Shown one piece after another: positions 1 through 6,253 of a stretch of DNA of 9,089 nucleotides. A program made the translations under genes and the position numbers. Source of the stretch: an uncultured Mailhella sp. Its GTDB lineage: Bacteria; Desulfobacterota; Desulfovibrionia; Desulfovibrionales; Desulfovibrionaceae. Numbering within the stretch: the first letter of the stretch is position 1; each line of letters starts with the position of its first letter. Under the pieces are notes generated by a model. The model saw only the letters and a list, made by a program, of their open reading frames with translations. It did no database searches and was not told the origin of the DNA. Where the stretch lies: assembly GCA_910579055.1 (NCBI GenBank), contig CAJTSU010000142.1, positions 1 through 9,089 of the forward strand, read 5' to 3'.

Positions 1-20
1 TCCCGTTTTGGAAGCACCAT
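1..20 (-). CDS. Possible first codons of a further minus-strand gene (cut by window edge)
   Basis: Reading leftward, an ATG at 20 is preceded by AAGGA (34-30) at nine bases, and six codons (M V L P K R) remain open to the window edge. The surrounding DNA (20-60) is AT-rich, as expected before a gene. A second ATG at 28 sits too close to the same AAGGA. This is only a candidate: six codons cannot be identified, and the AT-rich stretch could simply be intergenic. Confidence 0.22.
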
Positions 21-76
21 ATATTCATATCCTTATTTTTGCAATTAGGCACTAGAATTTTGACTTCAAGAGTTCC

Positions 77-123
77 GCCGGAAAGCCTCCCGGAAATTTT
101 CTCCAGGAGCCTTTCCGGCTTTT
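77..123 (+). terminator. Long imperfect hairpin with short T-run downstream of the operon
   Basis: Positions 77-90 pair with 106-119 in a 14-bp stem with a single C-C mismatch (86/110) around a 15-base loop; TTTT (120-123) follows on the plus strand. That suits a rho-independent terminator for plus-strand transcription entering from the left. On the minus strand the same stem lies about 108 nt after the last tctB and could end the operon, but no T-run follows it in that direction, so this role would be weaker. Confidence 0.5.
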
Positions 124-176
124 CAAATGGAATGGGATTGTTTGTGCCGGGGGCAGTACGGGCGCGCCACAGGGAA

Positions 177-200
177 AAGATATATCTTCCCATATCTTCC
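177..200. repeat. 12-bp palindrome overlapping a 10-bp-period tandem repeat
   Basis: AAGATATATCTT (177-188) is a perfect palindrome. It overlaps two copies of ATATCTTCC (182-190 and 192-200) with a 10-bp period. These lie 27-50 bp beyond the stop codon of the last tctB, in the non-coding region. One helical turn between copies would suit a protein site, but no function is evident. The rest of 124-226 shows nothing else recognisable. Confidence 0.4.
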
Positions 201-226
201 GGGTAAGCGGACTTCCCGCGCGGCGG

Positions 227-676
227 CTATTCAAACAGCGGTTCGGGGAAGTATATGTGCATCACATTGGTGAAAAACACCTGGAAAAAAGCCATGAAGC
301 ACAGAACGAACACCGCGTTGAACGCAAGCCGTTTCAGTGAATGGCTGTCCTCCATGAGAAAGAGGGTCACGAACATGCCGATGCTCATGAACAGCCTGAA
401 CGAGATATACATGGCTCCCAGAACCTGAATCAGGTAAACCGCAGTGATCAGGCACCAGCGGAACGGGGGGATTTCGCCGAAAAAACTTATACTCTGGCCG
501 GGGGCGAGCAATGCCCGCCCCGCAAGCAGTACACTGCACCCCATAAGCAGATAGATGACGCTCATGGGGAAGATCAGGCCTTCCACAGGAATCCTCGCAA
601 GCTGTGAGTGCAGCACAAGGCAGATCAGCATGATGACGGCCGCGCTGACGATATCAACGTTGCGGCTGTTGTTCAT
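227..676 (-). CDS. tctB: TctB-type small membrane subunit of TTT transporter (second system)
   Basis: A 149-residue hydrophobic protein with about four membrane segments (roughly residues 8-25, 30-51, 70-106 as a hydrophobic block, and 113-137). This is the size and shape of TctB, the small inner-membrane subunit of tripartite tricarboxylate transporters. Conserved TctB residues are few; the LIFPMSVIYLLMG stretch near residue 34 fits the family's FPR-type region only loosely, so the call rests mainly on topology and on lying directly after tctA. The ATG at 676 has AAAGGAG (689-683) six bases upstream. The gene starts inside the last codons of tctA (23-nt overlap), so translation is probably coupled. 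It is the last gene of the unit and ends in TAG. It has exactly the same length as the other TctB here but little evident sequence similarity to it. Confidence 0.82.
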   Translation of the reverse strand: MNNSRNVDIVSAAVIMLICLVLHSQLARIPVEGLIFPMSVIYLLMGCSVLLAGRALLAPGQSISFFGEIPPFRWCLITAVYLIQVLGAMYISFRLFMSIGMFVTLFLMEDSHSLKRLAFNAVFVLCFMAFFQVFFTNVMHIYFPEPLFE

Positions 677-2189
677 GGCAGGCTCCTTTAGCGCCGGCCC
701 TGCGGGCCGCGGAAATTTCCTTCCAGATGGAATATCCCAGAGAGAGGAAGGTCAGGACGATGAGCATGAGACTCTGCGGACGGGAAAAGAAGAACAGGAG
801 CACATTGCCTTCGGCCGCGCCCAGGTGCAGCGACAGCTTGAAGCCCTCCTCCATCATGGTTCCGAGAATAAGCCCCAGCGCCAGCGGGGCGACGCCGAAC
901 CTGAAGCGGATGAGCACATAGCCGAGCAGACCGCCCGCACACATGGAAAGCACATCCATGACCGCGTTGTTGATGGAATACGCGCCGACCACGGACATGG
1001 CCACAATCGCCGCGAACAGGAAGCTCTGGGGAACCTGAAGCACCCGGACGAAGATGCGGATAAGGGCCAGGCCGAGGATCAGAATCATGATGTTGGCGAG
1101 AAACAGCCCGATAAAATAGGTGAACACCACGTTGCTCTGCTCCGTGAACAGAGCGAAACCCGGCTTCAGCCCGTGTGTCATCAGGGCGCCGAGCATGACG
1201 GCGGCCGGAGCACTGCCGGGGATGCCCAGGGTGAGCATGGGAATCTGCGCTCCGCCCACCACAGCGTTGTTGCACACTTCCGGCGCCATAATCCCTTCCA
1301 TGACCCCGGTTCCGAACTTTTCCGGATGCCTGGAAAAGCGTTTGGTTTCATTGTAGGCAATAAAAGAGGCAATGTTGCCGCCCGCTCCGGGCATGATGCC
1401 GATGATCAGCCCCACCATGCCGGAAACGCCCACCACCCATATGCGCCTGAAAAAATCCTTGATCGTCCGCAGCAGCACGCCGGGCGCGGGGCGGTAGGGG
1501 GCCATGCCGCTTTTGCCTTCTCCCGAACTGATCAGCATGAGAGCCTGAGGGATGGCGAACAGCCCGATGAGCGCGGGAACCACGTTGATTCCGTTCATCA
1601 ACTCCATGGTATTGAAGGTGAAGCGGGGGATGCCGGTGATCGGATCCATGCCCACACAGGCCAAAAGCAGGCCGAGGAGCGCGCCTATGATCCCTTTGAG
1701 CACATGGCCGGAAGAGAGCGAAGCGATGATGGTCAGCGCAAAGACGCAGAGCCAGAACTGTTCGGGCGCGCCGAAGCTCATGGCCACACGGGCCAGCGGA
1801 ACGGAGAGGAAAACCAGGGAGCAGACCCCGAACAGGCCGCCGAACACGGAAGAGAGCAGCGCGGTAAGCAGGGCTTTCTGCGCCTGTCCGTTCCGGGCCA
1901 TGGGATGCCCGTCAAAGGTCGTGCACAGCGCCGCGGCCGTTCCCGGCGTATTGATGAGGATGGAAGGGATGCTTCCGCCGTATTCCGAGCCGCAGTAGAC
2001 GGCGCCGAGCATGAGCAGGGCCAGGCCCGGTTCAAGGCCGAAGGTGAAGGGCAGCAGCAGAGCGATGCCCAGCGTTCCGGAGAGGCCGGGGATTGCCCCC
2101 ATGATAATGCCGAAACAGGCGCTCAGGGCCATGAGCAGCATGGTCACAGGATCAAGAAGATGGGAGAAAACAAACCATGGATCAAACAT
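654..2189 (-). CDS. tctA: TctA-type large membrane subunit of TTT transporter (second system)
   Basis: A 511-residue polytopic membrane protein of normal TctA length, the large permease subunit that carries solute across the inner membrane. It shows the internally duplicated TctA signature. The first half has GAIPGL (31-36) and YCGSEYGGSIPSILINTPGT (65-84), followed by FDGHPMA. The second half has GIMPGAGG (264-271) and EVCNNAVVGGAQIPM (304-318), followed by LGIPGS. In the NNA motif a Cys (306) replaces the usual Ala. The ATG at 2189 places the first PGL at residue 34, as in the other TctA of this window, which supports the start. Its ribosome binding site is poor (only GAGAG-like), unlike its neighbours. 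It lies 103 nt after tctC, beyond two hairpins, and overlaps tctB by 23 nt. Confidence 0.95.
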   Translation of the reverse strand: MFDPWFVFSHLLDPVTMLLMALSACFGIIMGAIPGLSGTLGIALLLPFTFGLEPGLALLMLGAVYCGSEYGGSIPSILINTPGTAAALCTTFDGHPMARNGQAQKALLTALLSSVFGGLFGVCSLVFLSVPLARVAMSFGAPEQFWLCVFALTIIASLSSGHVLKGIIGALLGLLLACVGMDPITGIPRFTFNTMELMNGINVVPALIGLFAIPQALMLISSGEGKSGMAPYRPAPGVLLRTIKDFFRRIWVVGVSGMVGLIIGIMPGAGGNIASFIAYNETKRFSRHPEKFGTGVMEGIMAPEVCNNAVVGGAQIPMLTLGIPGSAPAAVMLGALMTHGLKPGFALFTEQSNVVFTYFIGLFLANIMILILGLALIRIFVRVLQVPQSFLFAAIVAMSVVGAYSINNAVMDVLSMCAGGLLGYVLIRFRFGVAPLALGLILGTMMEEGFKLSLHLGAAEGNVLLFFFSRPQSLMLIVLTFLSLGYSIWKEISAARRAGAKGACHEQQPQR

Positions 2190-2220
2190 AGGCGTCTCTC
2201 TGTGTTTCCGGAGCGGTGCG

Positions 2221-2288
2221 CCTGCGGAGGCCGTGCCGGCCTCCGCCTCCCGCAGGGGGAGTTCCCGGAGGGCGTTGCCCTCCGGGAG
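2221..2288 (-). promoter_or_regulatory. Tandem GC-rich hairpins in the tctC-tctA intercistronic gap
   Basis: Two perfect inverted repeats stand side by side. One pairs 2263-2273 with 2277-2287 (11 bp, 3-base loop); the other pairs 2224-2233 with 2237-2246 (10 bp, 3-base loop). The first begins five bases after the tctC stop codon. Neither is followed by a T-run on the transcribed strand, so they are not classical intrinsic terminators. In binding-protein transporter operons such structures commonly protect the 3' end of the binding-protein message and lower expression of the membrane genes behind it. That role is inferred here, and it agrees with the weak ribosome binding site of tctA. Partial attenuation is an alternative. 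Confidence 0.75.
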
Positions 2289-2292
2289 AAGG

Positions 2293-3252
2293 CTATTTCA
2301 GCAGGCCGTAACTTTTGAGAATCTCCCGGGCCTTGGCCTGTTCACGCCCGATGATTTCTCCGAACTCCGCGCCGTTCGTAAAGAAAGGGGTCAGGCCCGC
2401 GCCGCGCACGCTTTCCATATATTCGGGGTTGGCGCACACTTCCGCGAGTTTGGCTTCAAGATACTCCTGCGCTTCCCTGGGGAATTTCTGCGGAGTGGCG
2501 ATGCCGCGGTACTTGGCGGATTCCAGCGGAAAGCCCAGTTCGGCGAAGGTGGGCACGTCCGGAGCCAGGCTGTAGCGTTCCTTTGTGGCAAGGGCCAGAC
2601 CGCGCGCCTTTTCCATGCGCAGGAAGTTGGACGTGGAGCCGAAATAGCAGTCCACCTCGCCGCTGAGCAGGGCGGGAGCCACCTTGCCGCCGCCGGTATA
2701 GGGAACCTGGGCGAACTTCGCGCCGGTCAGCTTTTCGATCTGCATGAGGAAAAGATGGTCGCCGGTCAGTTTGCCCACCGTGCCGACCTTGACCGTACCC
2801 GGGTTGGCCTTGGCGTGTTCGATGAGCTGCGCAAAGGTTTTGAAGGGGCTGTCTTCCCGCACCATGACGATATCGGGATCGAAGACCAGACAGCACAAGG
2901 GGTTGAGCTGATCGGTCTGATAGCCGGGCTGGCCTTCGGCGCGCAGCATGGGTTGCAGGACGATATGAGGCAGATCGCATCCGCCTATGGTGTAGCCGTC
3001 CGGTTTGGCACCGACCAGCCATGTCCAGCCCACCTCGCCGCCCGCGCCGGGCCGGTAGGTGATCACAATGGGTTTGGAAATGACGCCGCGCGCAAACTTT
3101 TCAATAAGCCGATGGCTGACGTCGCTGCCGCCGCCCGCGTCGAACGCGGTCATCAGCGTGATGGGTTTTGTGGGGTAATCCTCGGCCGGGGCCGTTCCCG
3201 CGCCGAGAGTCACGGTCAGAAAAGCGGCAAGAAACCAGGATGACTTTTTCAT
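2293..3252 (-). CDS. tctC: TctC/Bug-family periplasmic solute-binding protein (second system)
   Basis: A 319-residue exported protein that should capture a carboxylate-bearing solute in the periplasm and deliver it to TctA/TctB. A Sec signal peptide is clear: MKKSS, a hydrophobic core, then AGTAPAEDYP with likely cleavage near residues 23-24. Family marks follow: YPTKPITLMTAFDAGGGSD (26-44) with the ligand-loop Asp at 44, RPGAGGEVGW (67-76), KPDGYTIG (83-90), and the second loop VPYTGGGKVAPALLSGEVD (183-201). It departs from typical members in TAFDAGG instead of VPFxAGG, and in four Cys residues (92, 120, 121, 202). GGAGG (3263-3259) lies six bases before the ATG. It follows the other tctC after 28 nt. 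Ligand unknown; C4/C5 dicarboxylates, tricarboxylates, amino-acid derivatives and aromatic acids are all known in the family. Confidence 0.93.
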   Translation of the reverse strand: MKKSSWFLAAFLTVTLGAGTAPAEDYPTKPITLMTAFDAGGGSDVSHRLIEKFARGVISKPIVITYRPGAGGEVGWTWLVGAKPDGYTIGGCDLPHIVLQPMLRAEGQPGYQTDQLNPLCCLVFDPDIVMVREDSPFKTFAQLIEHAKANPGTVKVGTVGKLTGDHLFLMQIEKLTGAKFAQVPYTGGGKVAPALLSGEVDCYFGSTSNFLRMEKARGLALATKERYSLAPDVPTFAELGFPLESAKYRGIATPQKFPREAQEYLEAKLAEVCANPEYMESVRGAGLTPFFTNGAEFGEIIGREQAKAREILKSYGLLK

Positions 3253-3280
3253 GATGAGCCTCCGGTAATGTTAAAGGGCG

Positions 3281-4222
3281 TTACTTTCCCAGAGCTTCCT
3301 TCAGCGCTTCGCCGTAGGCCGCAAATTCCTTCGCATAAAAGGCCTGCGCATCCTCGGGGCCCAGCCACCAGGGGTTGACGCTCAGCTTGCGTACGGCTTC
3401 CGCGTATTCGGGCGAGTGCGCCACTTCACTCAGGGCGTCCACCAGCGTTTTTGTCACGTCGGCGGGAAGGCCCTTGGGCGCAATGCAGGCCTGCCACATG
3501 ACGAAGTTCTTGTTCAGACCGATATCCGCGGAATTGGGCATGGGCAGATTGTCCACCTTCCTGTCCGAGAACTGAATCAGCCCGTACACTTCGTACTGGG
3601 AAAGCGCCACCGGATTGTCGGCATGGAAATGCAGACGGCCCGCCGCCATTTCCTTCATGGTTTCCGGCGTGGAACGGTAGGTGACATACCGCAGTTGCAG
3701 GCCGTAGTGCTTGGCCAGGGCCAGCACCGGCACATGGCTCATGTTGCCGCGGCCGGAAATGCCCACAATGTACTTGCCGGGGGCCTTCCTGACGATTTCC
3801 ACCATCTCTTCCAGATTTTTCCACGGGGCGTTCTTGGGGGTCATCATAACCACAGGCTGCTGGGTGACGATGCCGAGGAACTGGAAGCTGTCAACCCCAT
3901 ATTCCAGCTTGTTCATGTGCGGCTGAAGGCAGAGGGCGCCGGTGGGATCAAAGCCGATGGTGTAGCCGTCCGGTTTGGCCTGCGCGATCTGGGTGGTTCC
4001 CTGAGTGCCCCCTGCTCCAACCACGTTCTGCACCACAACGGGCTGGCCCAGCTTTTTTTCCAGCATGTCGGCCAGGACGCGGGCGGGCAGGTCGTTGCTG
4101 CCGCCGGCGGCGAAGGGCACGATCATGGTGATGGGATGATCGGGGTAGGCGGCGAGGGCCGGGCCCGCCGCCAGCAGAGCGCAGGCAAGCGCGAGAGCCG
4201 CGGGTTTCAGGATGCGTTTCAT
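3281..4222 (-). CDS. tctC: TctC/Bug-family periplasmic solute-binding protein (first system)
   Basis: A 313-residue exported binding protein of canonical TctC/Bug type. The signal peptide (KR, hydrophobic core, PALA before AYP) should be cut after residue 24. The mature start carries YPDHPITMIVPFAAGGSND (26-44), with the ligand-loop Asp at 44, then LGQPVVVQNVVGAGGTQG (58-75) and KPDGYTIGFDP (83-93). The second ligand loop is VTYRSTPETMKEMAAGRLHF (180-199). The ATG at 4222 has AAAAGGAG (4237-4230) seven bases upstream. The gene sits 32 nt after tctA and 28 nt before a second, clearly different tctC, so two binding proteins are made from neighbouring cistrons. It is closer to the family consensus than its neighbour and is assigned to the first transporter by gene order only; partner exchange between systems cannot be excluded. 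Confidence 0.94.
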   Translation of the reverse strand: MKRILKPAALALACALLAAGPALAAYPDHPITMIVPFAAGGSNDLPARVLADMLEKKLGQPVVVQNVVGAGGTQGTTQIAQAKPDGYTIGFDPTGALCLQPHMNKLEYGVDSFQFLGIVTQQPVVMMTPKNAPWKNLEEMVEIVRKAPGKYIVGISGRGNMSHVPVLALAKHYGLQLRYVTYRSTPETMKEMAAGRLHFHADNPVALSQYEVYGLIQFSDRKVDNLPMPNSADIGLNKNFVMWQACIAPKGLPADVTKTLVDALSEVAHSPEYAEAVRKLSVNPWWLGPEDAQAFYAKEFAAYGEALKEALGK

Positions 4223-4254
4223 TCTTCTGCTCCTTTTGATAAAGGTTGATCGAT

Positions 4255-5751
4255 TCAGTTTGCGGCGCGTTCTTTTTGTCTTCTGCGCTGGAGATGCGGC
4301 AGAAAGAGAAGCAGCGTTGTGACGCCGAAAAGGCAGAGGGCAATGGGCGAGGACATGATGTAGGAAAACCAGCTCTGATCTCCCCTGTACAGCGCCATCT
4401 GATTGATGCTCATTTCAAACTGCGGGCCAAGCACAAAGGCGATCAGCGCGGGCGGCATGGGGAAGCCTCCCCTCCGCAGCAGATACGCCGCAATGCCCAC
4501 GCAGACGGTAACTGTCACATCGTTGATGTTGCCGCGTGTGCCGTAGGAACCCAGTACACATAGCACGGCCACAATGCCCATGAGCAGAGGTTCGGGCAGC
4601 TTCAGCAGGTAATGGAAAAGCCGTGTGGTCACTGCACATGCGGGCCACATGAGCAGATTGGCGACGATGAGGGCGATGAAAATGCCGTAGACAATGGTGG
4701 GGTTGTCCTGCATCAGCCGCACGCCGGGCGTGATGCCGTGCAGCACAAAGGTTGCCAGCATGATGGCGGTTACGGGGTCGCCGGGGATGCCCAGGGCCAG
4801 GGAAGGCACCAGAGCCCCGCCGGTGACGGCGTTGTTGGCCGCTTCGGCGGAGATGATGCTGTCCGGTTCCCCCGTGCCGAAGGCTTCCCTGCGGGGAGAC
4901 GTGCGCCTTGCTTCGCTGTAGCTGATAAACGCGGCAGTTGTGGAACCCGTGCCCGGCAGGATGCCGATGAACGTGCCGATGATGGAGGACTTGATCAGGC
5001 CGCCCACGCGGCCTTTCCATTCCCGCAGGCGCGGCATTTTCACAATATTGGAGCGGATGACCTCAATGGGCGCTTCATGCAGCATGCGTTCCGCCCGGTC
5101 AATAATTTCCGAAAGCGCGAAAACCCCGACAATAACGGGCACGACATCCATGCCGCTGTGCAGGGCGAAAAGCCCGAAGGTGAAGCGCATGTCCCCGGTA
5201 AAGGGGGATGCGCCCACGCAGGCCAGCAAAAGGCCGATCATGCTTGAGGCAAGGCCCTTGAGCAGATTCTTGCCGGATACGCTGGAAATGCAGGTAAACC
5301 CCATCAGGATGAGGCCGAAGGTTTCCAGCGGGCCGAAACGCAACGCGAAGGAGGCCACGGACGGGGCGGCCAGAACAAGCACCAGACAGGAAAAAATGCC
5401 GCCGAAAATGGACGCGGCCACCACCCAGCCTATGGCAATGCCGCCCTTGCCCTGTTTGGCCAGAGGATAGCCGTCAAGAGCCGTGCAGGCGGACTGGGGC
5501 GTCCCCGGCGTATTGATCAGCACGGCGGCGATGCTGCCGCCGCAGGTGGAGCCGCAGTATACGCCCAAGAGCAGGGCCATGGCCTGAAGCGGGGCCATGC
5601 CGAAGGTGAAGGGCAGGCAGATGGAAACCGCCACCACGGAACCCAGCCCCGGCAGAGCGCCGATCACCATCCCGATGAGAACGCCCAGAAAGTTCATGAA
5701 CAGAGGAACAGGGGAAAACACTTCCGTAACCGCGGCCCATATATAATCCAT
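4255..5751 (-). CDS. tctA: TctA-type large membrane subunit of TTT transporter (first system)
   Basis: A 498-residue polytopic inner-membrane permease with both halves of the TctA signature. These are GALPGLGS (31-38), YCGSTCGGSIAAVLINTPGT (65-84) and LDGYPLAKQG, then GILPGTGS (263-270), SAEAANNAVTGGALVP (301-316) and LGIPGD. The reading frame stays open far upstream (to 6057), but that extension is the antisense-free shadow of tctB in another frame. ATG 5751 is chosen because it gives the N-terminus MDYIW, puts the first PGL at residue 34 exactly as in the other TctA, and has GAGGAAGGA (5769-5761) at a suitable distance. It lies 52 nt after tctB and 32 nt before tctC. The two TctA proteins align along their length with matching motif positions but are clearly diverged, so they are not a recent duplication. 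Confidence 0.95.
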   Translation of the reverse strand: MDYIWAAVTEVFSPVPLFMNFLGVLIGMVIGALPGLGSVVAVSICLPFTFGMAPLQAMALLLGVYCGSTCGGSIAAVLINTPGTPQSACTALDGYPLAKQGKGGIAIGWVVAASIFGGIFSCLVLVLAAPSVASFALRFGPLETFGLILMGFTCISSVSGKNLLKGLASSMIGLLLACVGASPFTGDMRFTFGLFALHSGMDVVPVIVGVFALSEIIDRAERMLHEAPIEVIRSNIVKMPRLREWKGRVGGLIKSSIIGTFIGILPGTGSTTAAFISYSEARRTSPRREAFGTGEPDSIISAEAANNAVTGGALVPSLALGIPGDPVTAIMLATFVLHGITPGVRLMQDNPTIVYGIFIALIVANLLMWPACAVTTRLFHYLLKLPEPLLMGIVAVLCVLGSYGTRGNINDVTVTVCVGIAAYLLRRGGFPMPPALIAFVLGPQFEMSINQMALYRGDQSWFSYIMSSPIALCLFGVTTLLLFLPHLQRRRQKERAAN

Positions 5752-5803
5752 TGCTGTCAATCCTTCCTCATGGGTGAACAGAAGGCCTTCAGGAGCCGCC
5801 GCT

Positions 5804-6253
5804 CTACCAGAACAGCGTTCCCGTGGGCAGGGGAATGCGCAGACCCTTGACAAACAGGGCCCAGATAAGCGCCACCGCGACAATATTGACGGCGGCCAGG
5901 GGGAGGGGACGCCGCCAGCCCATGATGAAGGCCACGGAACAGCCCGCGAAAACGCTGGAAAGCGCAAAGCCCAGGCTGTTGAAGACAGCCGCGTACACCA
6001 GCAGGACAACCGCGACGCCCACAGTTCTGCGGGTGAAAACGGGCATGTCCGGCGCACCGGCTCCTCTGCGCAGGCCCCGGAGGCTTATCACCGCCCCCAG
6101 GATGCCCAGCATCACGGTGATGACGCGGGGATAGATCATGGGATCAATGTCATCCTCAAACAGGATGATTCCTCCGCCCAGGGTCTGGGAGAAAAGAACG
6201 GCGCTGACGATAATCAGCGCAATTCCGCTGATGAAGTCACGGTTTCCGGTCAT
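5804..6253 (-). CDS. tctB: TctB-type small membrane subunit of TTT transporter (first system)
   Basis: A 149-residue membrane protein with about four hydrophobic segments and good TctB landmarks: MIYPRVITVMLGILG after the first segment (the family's FPR region), LGFALSS in the third segment, and the C-terminal end LRIPLPTGTLFW, which matches the usual LxxPLPxGxxF tail. The ATG at 6253 is chosen because it shares ATGA with the stop codon of the M20 gene and has AAGGAG (6267-6262) eight bases upstream. Longer reading-frame starts run back inside the M20 gene and have no such support. The role is as the accessory membrane partner of TctA; its detailed function in the family is poorly understood. 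Translation is probably coupled to the M20 amidohydrolase, which ties the enzyme to this transporter. Confidence 0.93.
   Translation of the reverse strand: MTGNRDFISGIALIIVSAVLFSQTLGGGIILFEDDIDPMIYPRVITVMLGILGAVISLRGLRRGAGAPDMPVFTRRTVGVAVVLLVYAAVFNSLGFALSSVFAGCSVAFIMGWRRPLPLAAVNIVAVALIWALFVKGLRIPLPTGTLFW

Noticed and set aside
52..234. Minus-strand frame of 60 codons after the last tctB
   Set aside because: It would need a TTG start with no ribosome binding site, spans the long hairpin at 77-119, and its translation looks random.
2221..2288. Intrinsic terminator between tctC and tctA
   Set aside because: The stems are strong, but no T-run follows either of them on the transcribed strand, and tctA has no visible promoter of its own, so read-through is expected.
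555..2318. Plus-strand open frame of 587 codons opposite tctA
   Set aside because: Its translation is dominated by H, G, R, Q and E with no domain pattern, the typical antisense shadow of a GC-rich gene. The minus strand here encodes a full TctA with all family motifs.
2011..3243. Plus-strand open frame of 410 codons opposite the second tctC and the tctA start
   Set aside because: It runs through the antisense of two recognisable genes and the hairpin gap, has no recognisable protein family, and is explained by codon bias on the opposite strand.
3416..4249. Plus-strand open frame of 277 codons opposite the first tctC
   Set aside because: His- and Gly-rich antisense shadow without domains; the minus strand has a complete binding protein with signal peptide.
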